A stretch of 64,000 nucleotides of DNA. It comes from Larix kaempferi (taxonomy: Eukaryota > Streptophyta > Pinopsida > Pinales > Pinaceae). Below are positions 23,252-34,377 of this stretch, piece after piece. The notes beneath the pieces were generated by a model. That model worked only from the letters and a program-made list of their open reading frames with translations. It did no database searches and had not been told where the DNA came from. Every line of letters begins with the position of its first letter. Positions within the stretch are counted from its first letter, which is position 1. The translations under genes and the position numbers were made by a program. Where the stretch lies: contig BSBM01001387.1 in the NCBI GenBank assembly GCA_027924585.1, positions 1,674,001 to 1,738,000 of the forward strand, given 5' to 3'.

Positions 23252-24289
23252 TCATGCCTCCTCTAGAATACCACCATCCAAAGCACTTGAAGGTCCTCTG
23301 TTTATTAAATAAACATCAATATTTATAGCATGCGCCCAAAACTGTAAGGGAAACCCTGCATGCAATCTCATACACCTTGCATGCTCCATGATCGTTATGT
23401 TCATCCTTTCTGACACACCATTTTCTTGTGGTGTTCCTGGGACTGTATTCTCTCTACGAATCCCATGGTATGAATAGTAACTATCAAACTCCTTGCCGTA
23501 GTACTCACCTCCATTATCATATATGAGACACTTCAACCTTTTTCTTGTCTCATTCTCAACCAAAGCTTTCCACTTCTTAAAAGTAGCAAACACATCAGAT
23601 TTCTATCTAATGCAATAAACCCAAGTTTTCCTAGTTGCATCATCAGTATGCACAAGCTCTAACTTTTCATTCTTCTTCCGTTTCCCAACCCTGAGAAATA
23701 TGACTCTCTTCTGTTTTCCATAAACACAGTTCTCATAGAATTCCAAACTTACCTGCTTCAAATCTGGCAGCAACTTCCTTGAGTGGAGAATCTGCATCCC
23801 CTTCTCACTCATGTGGCTAAGCTTATGATGCCACAATGTTATATCTATTCCTGTGAAAGCTAAAGAGATAGAATGGTCATTATTATGAGGACATAAATAC
23901 AATGTACCTACCCTATCTCCTTTTGCTATCACCATTGATCCTTTAGTGATCTTCCACCACTTTTCACCAAATGTAGATAGACAGCCGCCATCTCCCAACT
24001 GCCCTGTTGAAATCAGATTTCTTTCCATAGCAAGAATATGCCTAACATCTTTCAACAGCCAATCAGTTCCATTTTTAACTTTTATCCATACCTTACCCAT
24101 TCCAACAATTTTACATGGCTCATCATCACCCAATAAAACATGCCCAAAATCGCCTGGAACATAATCATGAAAATATTTTCTATGGGGTGTAGCATGACAT
24201 GAAGCCCTTGAATCTACTACCCAATAATCACTAGTATTATCTAATGCAAGAATCAAAGCATCTTGTAACACATCACCTGCTACATTCAC
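23252..24289 (-). pseudogene. C2 protease and integrase
   Basis: Open from 24289 to 23603 (228 codons), then again from 23593 to 23252. The protease site reads VVDSRASCHATP, with the catalytic Gly replaced by Arg, which should inactivate it. The GAG-pre-integrase segment (LWHHKLSHMSEKGM) precedes the integrase. Compared with C1, 63 bp (21 codons) right after the LVHTD motif are missing in frame, removing the segment that normally leads to the YYITFMDD block. The second Asp (YDNGGEY) and Glu (VSERMN) are present. A stop at about 23600 follows. Confidence 0.85.
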
Positions 24290-25081
24290 TTCCTAGGTAG
24301 TTTCCTTCTATCCATCTCCTTTCTTATTTAAAGATATGTAGTCTTTCTTTAGATGTCCTTTCTTTTCACAGTTCCAACACTCTATTTTTCTCAGTCTGGA
24401 CTTGGATCTACCCTTTTTAGAGTTGTCGCGATTACCTTGGCTCTTTCCTCTCTCCTTTTGTCTTCCCCTGCTCTCCATGGTCAATGCATTACCTGATGTC
24501 TCACCTATGCTTTTTCTTCACATTTCCTCACTAAGAATAACACCGATAACATCATCAAATTTCAAGGTGTTTGAACCAGAGACAGAGTTACTTACAGCCA
24601 TGACCAAGCTATTCCAGCTTTCTGGCAATGAACACAAGATTAGAAGAGCCCTAACCTCATCATCAAAGTTCACACTTACAGAACTTAGTTGATTTGTAAC
24701 CGTATTAAACTCATTTAAATGATCAGTAACAGATCCACCTTCAGACATCTTCATATTAAATAAATGCTTCATTAGAAATACCTTGTTTGAGGTCGAGGGT
24801 TTTTCATACAACTTACCTAATGCACTCATCATACCTTCTGTTGTGGTTTCTTTTGAGATATTGAAAGCCACCGACGAAGCCAGGCTCAACCATATTGTTC
24901 CCAGAGCCTTTCTATCAAGAACCTCCCATTCTTCGTCCTTCAAGGCCGCCAGCTGCTTTGCTCTTCCTCCCAACGGTAGGACTAGATCCTTCTGCTATAG
25001 ATAGTCCTCCATTTGCATGTTCCATAAATGGATGTTTTGGCTGTTAAACTTCTCGACCTTAAAATTTCCTTCTTCTGCCAT
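24280..25081 (-). pseudogene. C2 gag
   Basis: Begins at the ATG at 25081 (MAEEGNFKVEKFN), a start shared in position with C1. A stop at about 25002 follows YL, then the frame is open from 24973 to 24518 (151 codons) with the copia gag core: LGKLYEKPSTSNKVFLMKHL and LILCSLPESWNSLVMAVS. A stop at about 24518 precedes a basic region and the zinc knuckle CWNCEKKGHLKKDY (about 24340-24385), whose last Cys is Tyr. Gag would form the particle shell. Two stops and the lost Cys make it a pseudogene. Confidence 0.85.
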
Positions 25082-25140
25082 TGCTCCCACTCGAACCAAA
25101 AATCCTAGCTTCCTGCAGGTTTATCTACCAAATAGACCTT

Positions 25141-25154
25141 TGGCTCTGATACCA
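25141..25154 (-). promoter_or_regulatory. C2 primer binding site
   Basis: The minus strand reads TGGTATCAGAGCCA, the initiator Met tRNA complement. Confidence 0.85.
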
Positions 25155-25156
25155 AT

Positions 25157-25553
25157 TGTTAGAAAAACATGATCGTAGAGCAATAACAATAAACATAAAT
25201 GAAAATATAATCAAACATACACATTACAAGAGAGACACAGATATATCATGGTTCACCCAACTTTGGCTATGTCCACACTGAAGTTGCCATTCCTTATTAT
25301 TATTCCGTCCAGCAAAGTGAAGGGATACAACATGCAACACAACCACTGCACTTCCTCTTCACTGTCTCATAGTCTCTCTTATGATCTCAGAGTTCTTTAC
25401 AATGCATAAAACCTAATACATCAACCCTAGCTGTGTTACAATGTCTTTCTTTTATAAGGAAAATATAATGGGAAAATACCATGGGTTACCCAAAACCATG
25501 GGCCCGAGATAATATCATCTATGAGACTGGAAGATCTAGCTCCACAACCAACA
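25157..25553 (-). repeat. C2 5' LTR
   Basis: 397 bp with the same ends as the partner LTR. A primer site lies two bases away on the internal side. Confidence 0.9.
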
Positions 25554-25558
25554 GAAAC

Positions 25559-25595
25559 AACAAGATCTCTGAATCAGGAAGATTAGGATCCACAA
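25559..25595 (-). repeat. C1 5' LTR, distal remainder
   Basis: The AACAAGATCTCTGAATCAGG stretch after C2 continues the C1 LTR text seen at about 14815-14850 (AACATCTCTGAATCAAGAAG). This proves that C2 landed inside this LTR. The last few LTR bases appear deleted. Confidence 0.75.
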
Positions 25596-25600
25596 CAACC

Positions 25601-26037
25601 CTCAATAGTCCAATTATCATGACTTTTTTTGGGGGGGGAGGTTAAAAACTGCCTTAAAAGGGACCTTTGGGGGGGTCTTTCAACCCCCCCAACCCCCCCC
25701 CGCGAAAAAAATTCATGGAAATTGGAATTTTGTGGGAAAATTTAAAACAACCACCTTCCAAATTCCATTTCTCTTGAATTTGGGTGGGGGAATGAGAGGG
25801 GGGGATTAAAAATTGCCTTGAAAAGCACCTTGAGGGGGGGTTTTCAACCTCCCCAAAGTCTTGACAATTGGAATTTTGCAAGGGGTTTCTAAAACATTGC
25901 CCCCCAAAGTCCAATTCTTTGGAATTTGGAGGGAAGGTTTAAGAACCGCTCCCAAAGACCTACAAACCTTTTGGCGGTATTTTCAGCAAAACCACAACAA
26001 GCCAAAACCGCTGCTAAAAGGGTGATTTTTCGTACTG
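25601..26037 (+). repeat. Homopolymer-rich degenerate repeat, right half
   Basis: Continues the block that broke off at 14347: CCAATTATCATGACTTTTTT, runs of G and C, and CAATTGGAATTTTG variants. From about 25950 it changes to a segment with GGCGGTATTTTCAGCAAAA and AAAACCGCTGCTAAAA, which may be the true edge. Confidence 0.7.
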
Positions 26038-27904
26038 GGAAGATGAGTTCTTCATGCATAAACATCTAGATTTAATCATGTGTTGAATACAACACTTGTT
26101 TGAAGGGTATGGGGATGTTAATCTGTTGAATATGATTGTCATTGATGTCAAAGGAGCTCAGTAATGACAAAGGAATAACCAAGGACATGATGGTAGGGTG
26201 AACTCAATGAAAGACAAATGAATGACAAAGGAAGTGATGAAATGGCATGTATGATGATGTGTCATGTGTGATGAAGCTATAAAGACACATGATGATGTTC
26301 TAGTGCTATCATTAAGTCAGTGTTGCAATCTGGCATCATTCTGGAAAAAGAATGGCAAGTTTGTGAAACTTTCGAAATGTATGGAAAAATTAGTCAAAAA
26401 TGCTCTAAGAGAATGCCCTCCATAATTCATGGTTTGAGAAAAATGCACACACAATCATATCAGGCTATAGCTTGTTGAAGTGGTTATCTATTCATGGTCT
26501 CAGTTTTCCTTAAGCATGTCTAAGGATAAAGTTATAAGTCTGCCAAAATAGGGTTTCAGGATAAACTTTGAGAAATTCTTAAAAATGTCTAAGTGTTGGA
26601 AAACAGGTCCAGGTGGCCTTGGGAAAATGCCCACCATACCTCATAGGAAAATGATAAAAATTATCTCGAACTATCATGATCTAGATTGTCAAAGAGGATA
26701 TCTTTCCATGGTCTTAGTTTGCACATAAGATGTCTGATGACGCAGTTATAGGTCTACCAAAATAGGGTTTTAGGAAGTTTTGCACCAAGTTCAGTAAATG
26801 CCCGCCTAGGGAAAATGAAGATGAGTCAGAGAGTTAAATCAGCTTGGGTGTGCTCAGTGAGGCGGAATACATCATCTAGTGGCATTGGTTCAGGATTTTG
26901 GTGAAACAAAAAATCCACCTTAGAAATTGCACAAATTGTCTAAGTATAAAATTATTGGTAAAACTGCCTAAGTGACCTTTGTAAAATGCCAGCCATTTTC
27001 TATAGTTGGTGGATTAAATTATTCTGATGGTAGAGGTCTCTAGAGTGTTTATTAGTGCATCTAACCATATCATTATTTTTCCCAAATAGTCTATGTAGTT
27101 GAAGATATTGATCTGCCAAATTTCCTCCCAGACGGATTTGCACTACTCCAGTAAAATGCCTGCCGAGGAGAGAGAAAGAAGATTCAAAGAATGAAATTGG
27201 TCTTGATGGAATCACCTTGTTTTCCTATACCCATTAGGTGTCTCACGCTCCAATTTGATGAAAATAAAAATCTCATCATGTTGACCTAGGGTTTGACAAT
27301 TTTGTGCAAGTGTTGAATTAACAGTTTGGAAGGCTATTTTCAAATGCCCGCAAGATGATGTGTGTGTGTCAATAAGTTCATATTTTGACATGGTCTTGTT
27401 CATTGTTGAAGTGGCTATCCAACCATGATTTTATTTTTCTTTATGGTGATCGCATGAGCAAGAAATCAATCTGCCAAAGTAGAAGAAAAATTGTTTTACA
27501 TATGAAGACAAGAATTTGACTAAGTGTCAAAATCACATGGTTGATAAGGAATTTGGAAATTCCTGCAAGGAGGTGTCCTTATGATGATAAAATCCATCAG
27601 TTAGGACGGTCTTGTTCCTTGATGAACTGGCTATCTATCCATGTAGTCAGATTCCTAATTGGCGCTCACATGTGCGACATATCGATTTGCCAAAATCAGA
27701 AAAAGCTTGTTTTCGCTATTCAAATGAAGGTTCAAGAGGCATTTGGAAATGCCCGCCAAAGAGTGTCCTTGTGATGATAATTTCTCCAAATGACATGGGC
27801 ATGTTCCCTAGTGATCTATCCATCTAGCTATGGTATCAGTTTCCTCCTTGATGCTCACACGTTTTAGATCTTGGCCTACCAAAATAAAAGAAAAATAAGG
27901 TTAA

Positions 27905-28160
27905 TTACACCTTTTATTATACCCACAAAGGGCTTAAGAGATAAAATCTCCCAAGAGATTTATTATGCCCACAGGGGATAAGTAAATACCCGCAAGGGCT
28001 AAAAGATGCCCACAAGGGATTGCGAAAAGTCCGGATGTGTTTAAATGCCCGCAAGGGCTTATGTTATGCCCATAAGGGGTTTAATGTATAAGCGATAAAG
28101 AGAAGCCCACATGGGTTTAATAATTCCTGCAATGGGAGATGCCCACAAGAGAGGAAAGGT
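27905..28160 (+). repeat. GCCC-N4-GGGC motif cluster in LTR1
   Basis: About nine copies of a short motif of the form TGCCC[AG]CAAGGGCTTA every 15-40 bp. The core is a small inverted repeat (GCCC, four bases, GGGC). It lies about 260 bp upstream of the TATA-like box. Equivalent clusters occur in every LTR of the array. Confidence 0.8.
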
Positions 28161-28420
28161 GGGCCTGTAAAGGGAATCCCACAACCTGAGATAGAGGAAG
28201 CCTGCATGCTTGAGATGGAAGGAGTTGGCATGCCTGAGATGATCAAAGAAGTTTTAAATAATTAATTAATTAAAAATTAGTAATAAATAGAGTTATAAAT
28301 TAAATGTTAATTAAAAGATATTTGGAAAGACATGAACGTGAAAGACTCGATTTGAAGAGGCATAATGATGAAAGGCCATGAGACTGTTCTGGAAATATGC
28401 AAGGTTTAAAGGATGAAGAA

Positions 28421-28429
28421 TATATAAGC
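28421..28429 (+). promoter_or_regulatory. TATA-like box of array LTR1
   Basis: TATATAAGC in the context GATGAAGAATATATAAGC, conserved in all five LTRs (33846, 39308, 44750 and 50204). It probably marks the U3/R promoter of the element. Confidence 0.65.
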
Positions 28430-28897
28430 AAAATATTGAAGTGGAAGAAATATGTCTTGGGTGTCCAAGTTGAAGGCGCAACAAGAACAGGTCGAGGCCA
28501 ATGAAGATCCAGAATTGAAGGAAATGAGTTTTGGAAATCTGAAGAAGATAGAATAGGGTGGAAGGGTGGAGTAAGGGTAGGTTGTAGCCTGCTAAAAGGG
28601 TGTTGGTGCATCATGTCTGTTGTAGATGATAAAATAGGTTGTTGGTGCATCCTTCAGTTGTAGTTGATAATTTGGGTGTTGATGCATCCAGCAAGTTGGA
28701 GATGGAAAATTAATTGTAAACATAATTTTGCAGTAATAGAGAGAATTGGTGGTTTTCCTAGTTGGGCTTCCGCGATAAATTATGTCTTCTATCTTTCCTA
28801 TTGATTCAATTTTTAATTGTGATAAAATTAGAAAATAGTGTAATACTGATTCACCCCCCCCCCCCCACCTCTCAGTATTGCTTGATATTCCAACAAT

Positions 28898-28908
28898 TGG
28901 TATCAGAG
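28898..28908 (+). promoter_or_regulatory. Primer binding site after LTR1
   Basis: TGGTATCAGAG, complementary to initiator Met tRNA, two bases after the LTR end. The equivalents are CGGTATCAAAAC at about 34317 (mutated), TGGTATCAGTGC at 39739 and TGGTATCATAGC at 45180. Confidence 0.8.
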
Positions 28909-28958
28909 AAGGCTCGTCATTAAAAGTTTAAATACTTGAAGAGAGATATTTTATCACT

Positions 28959-30956
28959 ATGGATCAATTAGGAAAAGTATCCTCCAAGGTTCCCTTATTC
29001 AATAGAGAAGATTATGCCTTCTAGCTCATCAAAATGAGAAGCTACATAATGTCTCTTGGATTGGATGTTTGGATGTCCATAGAAACAGGGTACACATACC
29101 CCGAATTCCCTCCTACAGATCTTGAAGGAATTAAAATTTTTGGAAGCAATGCGAAATCTGTTAATGCAATTCTAGCAAGATTAACGAGAACGGTTTTTTC
29201 CAAAGTAATAAATTGTCAAACAACAAAGGAAATCTGGGACAAATTGCAGACGATCTATGAAGGAGACACTAAATTAAAAAGAACTAAAATCCAGACTTTT
29301 AAAACTCAATTTGAAAGTTGGAAAATGAAGGAAGAAGAAAACATTTCAAAATATTTTGGGAGAGTGGATGAAATTGTGAATGCTATTCAAGGGCTAGGAG
29401 AATAATTGGAAGAAAAGGAGATAGTTGAGAAAGTACTGAGATCTCTTCCAATGATTTACAATCCTAAGATCTCTACACTAGAAGATAGAGAAAATCTTGA
29501 CAAACTCACTATGGATGAGTTATATGGAATTCTTATAGCTTATGAAATGAGGATTGGGAAAGACAACTCTCAAAATAAGGAAGCACCTTTTAAAGTATTA
29601 AAAATAGAGAATAAATCTAAAAATATTCAAGTAGAAGAATCTGATGATGAAGAAGTACTTCTAGTAAAAAATCTTAAGAAAGGCACTAGTAAGTTCAAAG
29701 GGAAATTACCTTTGAAATGTTTTAACTATGGGAGAATTAGTCACTTTGCTAACAAATGTCCCTTTCCCAAACAAGAATAATAAAGTGAGTGCCCCGATGA
29801 ATTCAAGAAGAACAAAAAGTTTCTTAAGAAAAAAAAAGAAAAACTTTGTATTCCATGGATTACAGTTGTTCAGATGAAGAAGCAAAAGTCTTATTCATGG
29901 GGATAAAGAACAAAAACCTTGAAAAAGAAGTAGAAGGTAATTCAGATGTGGAAGAGGAAGTGGACCTAGAAGCTGAACTCATGTGTGCTCTTGAGGAAAT
30001 TGAATAGTGTAGAAGAAGGAGTAAATCCCTGAAAGGAAAATTGTCAGAATACCAAGAAGAGGTGAAATCAAAATAAGAGGAAGTCATGACCCTCCAAGAA
30101 GAGCTGCACAAGTCAAGGAAAGAACTTGCTAACTTCAAGAAATAAGTAAAGAAGCTAAAAGATCACATGAAAGATGTTGATATATTAAGACAAGAAGTTA
30201 TGTTTCTTAGAGAGAAGGTTGATAAAGAATCTCTTAAATCAAAATTTGAGAACAGGTCAAGGACCATAGATGAAATCCTAAGCAGCAAAAGACCATCAAG
30301 TGATAAAAATGGATTAGGTTATGACAAATAAAAGAATCCATAATGTGTGTCCTTTACATTCCAGGATATAAATAAAAGAAGCTATGTTGATGCACTCAAA
30401 AGCCCGATTAAGAAGGATAGTCAGAAATCTACTCACTCCTTGCATAATGAAGAAAAAACTGATACGATACCTAAAAAACCAAAGACAAGAAGGGTCCAAT
30501 AGACATTTTTTGGTAATTTCTACTCATGTAATAAATTTGGACATATGGATAGAAAATGTAAGCCGAAGAAGAATGCTTCAATAGAAGTTCAAGAACAAAA
30601 GAATGGATGGAAGAAGATGGAAGATGTGAAGCAGGAAGATCAAATATTCCTCAAACATAGAGGAAGATTCTATGGATATTGTCACTACTGTCACAAGTTT
30701 CGTCAGAAGTATGTTGATTGCAGAACCAAAAGAAAAGATAAGGTCAGTAAGCAGGGTACCTCATGGAAAGATGTGGAGAAGAAAGGAATACTACAAAGAG
30801 TAAGAAGAAACACAGATTGCCAACATCAATGAAGGTTCCAAAGATGATGTTCAATATAATAGTGTTGTAGATGAGAATGACATCCATTATGATGGAAATC
30901 AAGATTAAGATGAAGAACTCACCGATGAAGAGAGAAATTATGAAATTCTCTTCTAA
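28959..30956 (+). pseudogene. Array gag copy I
   Basis: The ATG at 28959 opens a frame matching the other three copies, with an amber stop at about 29022. Open stretches at 29034-29405 and 29406-29780 are the same frame separated by one ochre codon (after GLGE). They hold the UBN2-type gag core (LGLDVWMSIETGYTYP, EIWDKLQTIYEGDTK, IVEKVLRSLPMIYNPKIS). The first zinc knuckle reads CFNYGRISHFANKC (second Cys lost). A deletion and frameshift near 29850 disturb the acidic segment, the coiled coil (30000-30250) has stops, and knuckles 2 and 3 lie at about 30520-30560 and 30680-30725 in damaged form. The frame ends at TAA 30954-30956. Confidence 0.8.
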
Positions 30957-31575
30957 AGTCTCTCACGACCTAAAAGAGAAACCATGAAAATAACATCATA
31001 ATTGATCATATATTCAGGGGGAGTAAAAATCAGAAAATTACAATTAGGAGTTGAAAGTAATTAATATCACTTGATAAAGAATAAAAGGATGTCTTCATAA
31101 AAAAACAAGAAGTGAAGTAGAGGTGACAAAATTTGGTTCAGAAAACATCTATGTGACAAGCACATGGTTGAAGTGTAACAAATCCAGAAGGAGAATTAGA
31201 CAAGAATACATGATCATGGTTAAATGATAAGATTGGTGTATGGTTGACAAAGAGCAAAGCATAAACCCTATCACAAAATGGAGAAATTGTTGACAAAGGG
31301 GAGGAACATTGAAAGGAGGAGTCTATGAACTCATCATCTAGGTTCTCACTCAAATACTAGAATAATAACAACATTATCATGACATAAGTGGGTAGTACCA
31401 AGTCCAAAATAAAAGTAAGAAGAGAAGCAAAAGAAGGGCAGTTATCAAAAGGAAGAAGGATAGGAAATTCTCTATCAAGATGGTTACAACAAAATAGCAT
31501 AATAAGTTATCCTTTGTCATTGTTGTCAAAGGGGGAGAATGTTTAGATGTTTCCATCAATTCCAAAGGGGGGGGA
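30957..31575 (+). other. 3' non-coding tail of array unit I with doubled polypurine tract
   Basis: About 620 bp between the gag stop and LTR2, where an autonomous copia element would have pol. No pol motif was found. Two PPT-like tracts occur, CAAAGGGGGAGAATG at 31527-31541 and CAAAGGGGGGGGATG adjoining the LTR start, separated by a short TTAGATGTTTCCATCAAT stretch. Confidence 0.8.
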
Positions 31576-34314
31576 TGTTGAATATGATTGTCATTGATGT
31601 CAAAGGAGCTTAGTAATGACAAATGAATAACCAAGGACATGATGGCAGGGTGAACTCAGTGAAAGACAAAGGAAAGACAAAGGAATGACAAAGTAAGTGA
31701 TGACAAGGCATGTATGATGAAGTGGCATGTGAGATGAAGCTGGAAAGACACACAATGATGCTCTGGTGCTATCATTAAGTCAGTGTTGTAATTTGAAATC
31801 ATTATGGAAAAAGAATGGCAAGTTTGTGAAACTTTGCAAATTGACTAAGTATGGAAAAATTAGTCAAAACTGCTCTAAGGGAATGCCCGCCATAATTCAT
31901 GGTTTGAGAAAAATGAACACCCCATCATATCGAACTATAGCTTGTTGAAGTGGTTATCTATTCATGTTCTCAGTTTTCCTTAAGTATGTTTAAGGAGAAA
32001 GTTATCATTCTTCCAAAATAGGGTTTTAGGATAAACTTTGAGAAATTCTTGAAAATGTCTTAGTGTTGGAAAACTGGTCCAGGTGGCCGTGGGAAAATGC
32101 TCTCCGTACCTCATAGGAGAATGATAAAAATTATATGGAACTATAATGCTCTAGATTTTCAAAGAGGCTATCTTTCCATGGTCTTAGTTTGCACATAAGA
32201 TGTCTCATGATGAAGTTATAGCTCTACCAAAATAGGATTTTAGTTAGTTTTGCACCAAGTTCAGTAAAATGCCCGCCTAGGGAAAATGAAGATGAGTCTG
32301 AGAGTGAAACCAGCTTGGGTGTGTTCAGTTAGGTGGAATACATCATCTAGTGGCATTGGTTCAGGATTTTGGTGAAATAAAAAATCCACCTTAGAAATTG
32401 CACAAATTGTCTGGGTATAAAATAATTGGTAAAATTGCCTAAGTGACCTTTGTAAAATGCCCTCCATTTTCTATAGTTGGTGGATTGAATTATTTTGATG
32501 GTAGGGGTCTCTAGAGTGTTTATTAGTGCATCTAACCATATCATTATTTTCCCAAATAGTCTCTATAGTTGAAGATATTGATCAGCCAAAACTATCTCCC
32601 ACATTGATTTGCACTACTACAGTAAAATGCTCGCCGAGGAGAGACAAAGAAGCTTCAGATGATGAAATTGGTCTTGATAGAATCAACTTGTTTGCCTCTA
32701 CCCATTGGGTGTCTCGCGCTTCAATTTGATGAAAATAAAAATCTCATCATTTTGACCTAGGGTTTGACAATTTTGTCTAAGTGTTGAATTAACAGTTTGG
32801 AAGGCTATTTTCAAATGCCCACCAGATGATGTGTGTGTGTCAGTAAGTTCATATTTTGACATGGTATTGTTCGTTGTTGAAGTGGATATCTAGCCATGCT
32901 TTTATTTTTCCTTATGGTGATCACATGAGCAAGAAATCAATTTTCCAAAGTAGAAGAAAAAATGTTTTACATATGAAGACAAAAAATTGACTGTGTCAAA
33001 ATCACATGGTTGATAAGGAATTTGGAAATTCCCTCAAGAAGGTGTCATTCTACTGATAAAATCCATCATTTAGCATGGTCTTGTTCCTTGATGAAACTGG
33101 ATATCCAACCATGTATTTGGATTCCTAATTGGTGCTCACACGTGCAAAATATCGATCTGCCAAAATGAGAAAAAGCTTGTTTTTTCTATTCAAATGAAGG
33201 TTGAAGAAGCATTTGGAAATGCCCGCCAAAGATTGTCCTTATGCTGATAATTTCTCCAGATGGCATGGGCATGTTCCCTGGTGATCTAGCCATCTAGCTA
33301 TGGTATCAGTTTCCTCCTTGATGCTCACACGTGTTAGACCTTGACCTTCCAAAATAAGAGAAAAATATTGTTAATTACACCTTGTATTATGCCCACAAAG
33401 GGCTTAAGAGATAAAATCTCCCAAGAGATTTATTATGCCCATAGGGGCTAAAGCAATACTCGCAAGGGCTAAAAGATGCCCACAAGGGCTTGAATTCCCG
33501 AAAGGGCTTATGTTATGCCCATAAGGGGCTTAATGTATAAGGGCTAAAGAGAAGCCCACAGGGGCTTAAGAATTCTTGCAATGGGAGATGTCAGCAAGGG
33601 AGGAAAGGTGAGACTGGGAAAGGAAGCCTACAGGCTTGAGATGTAAGGATTCGGTATGCTTAATATGATCAAAGAAGTCTTAATAATTAGTTAATTAAAA
33701 ATTAGTAATAAACAGAGTTAGAAATTAAATGTTAATTAATAAATATTTGGAAAGACATGAATGTGATAGAATCGATTTGAATAGGCATGAAGATGAAAGG
33801 CCATGAGCCTATTCTGGAAATATGCAAGGTTTATAGGAGGATGAATATATAAGCATAAGATCGAAGTAGAATAAAGATTTCTCGAGTGTCTAGGTTGAAG
33901 GAGCAGCAAGAACAAGCCGAGACCAAGGAAGATCCAGAATTGAAAGAAATAAGTTCTGGAAATCTGAAGAAGGAAGAATAGGGTGGAAGGGTGGAGCAAG
34001 GGCATGTTGTATCCTGCTAAAAGGGTATTGGTGCATCCTATTAGTTGTAGCTAACAAAACAGGGTGTTTGTGCATCCTTCAGTTGTAGCTGAGAATTTGG
34101 GTGTTGGTGCATCCAGCAAGTTGGAGCTTGCAAATTAATTGTAAACATAATTTTGCAGTAATAAAAGGATTGGTGGTTTTCCTAGTTGGGCTTCCATGAT
34201 AAATTGTGTCTTCTATCTTTCCTGTTGATTCAATTTTTAATTGTGATAAAATTATGAAATAGTGTAATACTGATTCACTTCCCCCCCCTCTCAGTATTGC
34301 TTGATATTCCAACA
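31576..34314 (+). repeat. Array LTR2
   Basis: 2739 bp, TGTTGAATATG to CCAACA, collinear with LTR1 including the ~190-bp U3 units, the GCCC/GGGC cluster (about 33385-33620) and the TATA-like box (33846-33854). It serves as the 3' LTR of unit I and the 5' LTR of unit II. The primer site that follows is mutated (CGGTATCAAAAC). Confidence 0.85.
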
Positions 34315-34377
34315 ATCGGTATCAAAACAAGCTCTTCATTAAAAGTTTAAACACTTGAAGAGAGATATTTTATCACT

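Larger units (their letters stand above)
19391..25553 (-). mobile_element. C2: Tork-like Ty1/copia element nested in the C1 LTR
   Basis: Two 397-bp LTRs (19391-19787 and 25157-25553) in the minus-strand orientation flank the gag-pol relic. Flanks are GAAAT (19386-19390) and GAAAC (25554-25558), a 5-bp target duplication with one mismatch. It is the same family as C1 and carries an extra 1.39-kb insertion within RNase H. Confidence 0.9.
14348..25595 (-). mobile_element. C1: Tork-like Ty1/copia element, interrupted by C2
   Basis: The element lies on the minus strand. Its 3' LTR is 14348-14858, the internal region 14859-18907, and the 5' LTR is split into 18908-19390 and about 25559-25595 by element C2. 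The flanking CAACC at 14343-14347 and 25596-25600 may be the target duplication, although the right LTR seems to have lost a few terminal bases. The internal region carries gag and pol of the TNT1-94/Tork kind in a decayed state. Confidence 0.85.
26124..28895 (+). repeat. Array LTR1
   Basis: 2772 bp, TGTTGAATATG to TTCCAACA. The U3 part consists of about eight degenerate units of roughly 190 bp, each opening with an AAATGCCCGCC-like motif (about 26411, 26634, 26795, 26982, 27152, 27341, 27555 and 27745) and several carrying CTATCCATGG and TCTGCCAAAAT motifs. A cluster of GCCC-N4-GGGC motifs follows (27905-28160), then an AT-rich strip (about 28255-28310), a TATA-like box TATATAAGC (28421-28429) and a C-run at about 28850. 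The left flank TAATC (26119-26123) is the candidate target site. Confidence 0.85.

Noticed and set aside
28300-28650. Minus-strand frames of about 60-120 codons inside the array LTRs (also near 33736, 39198 and 44655)
   Set aside because: They recur only because the LTRs repeat, run antisense to the element, vary in length between copies, and resemble no protein.
29860-30138. Ser-rich antisense frames opposite gag (also at 35125, 40746 and 46079)
   Set aside because: They are the reverse complement of the acidic and coiled-coil gag segment; Ser/Leu richness follows from Glu/Lys codons on the other strand.
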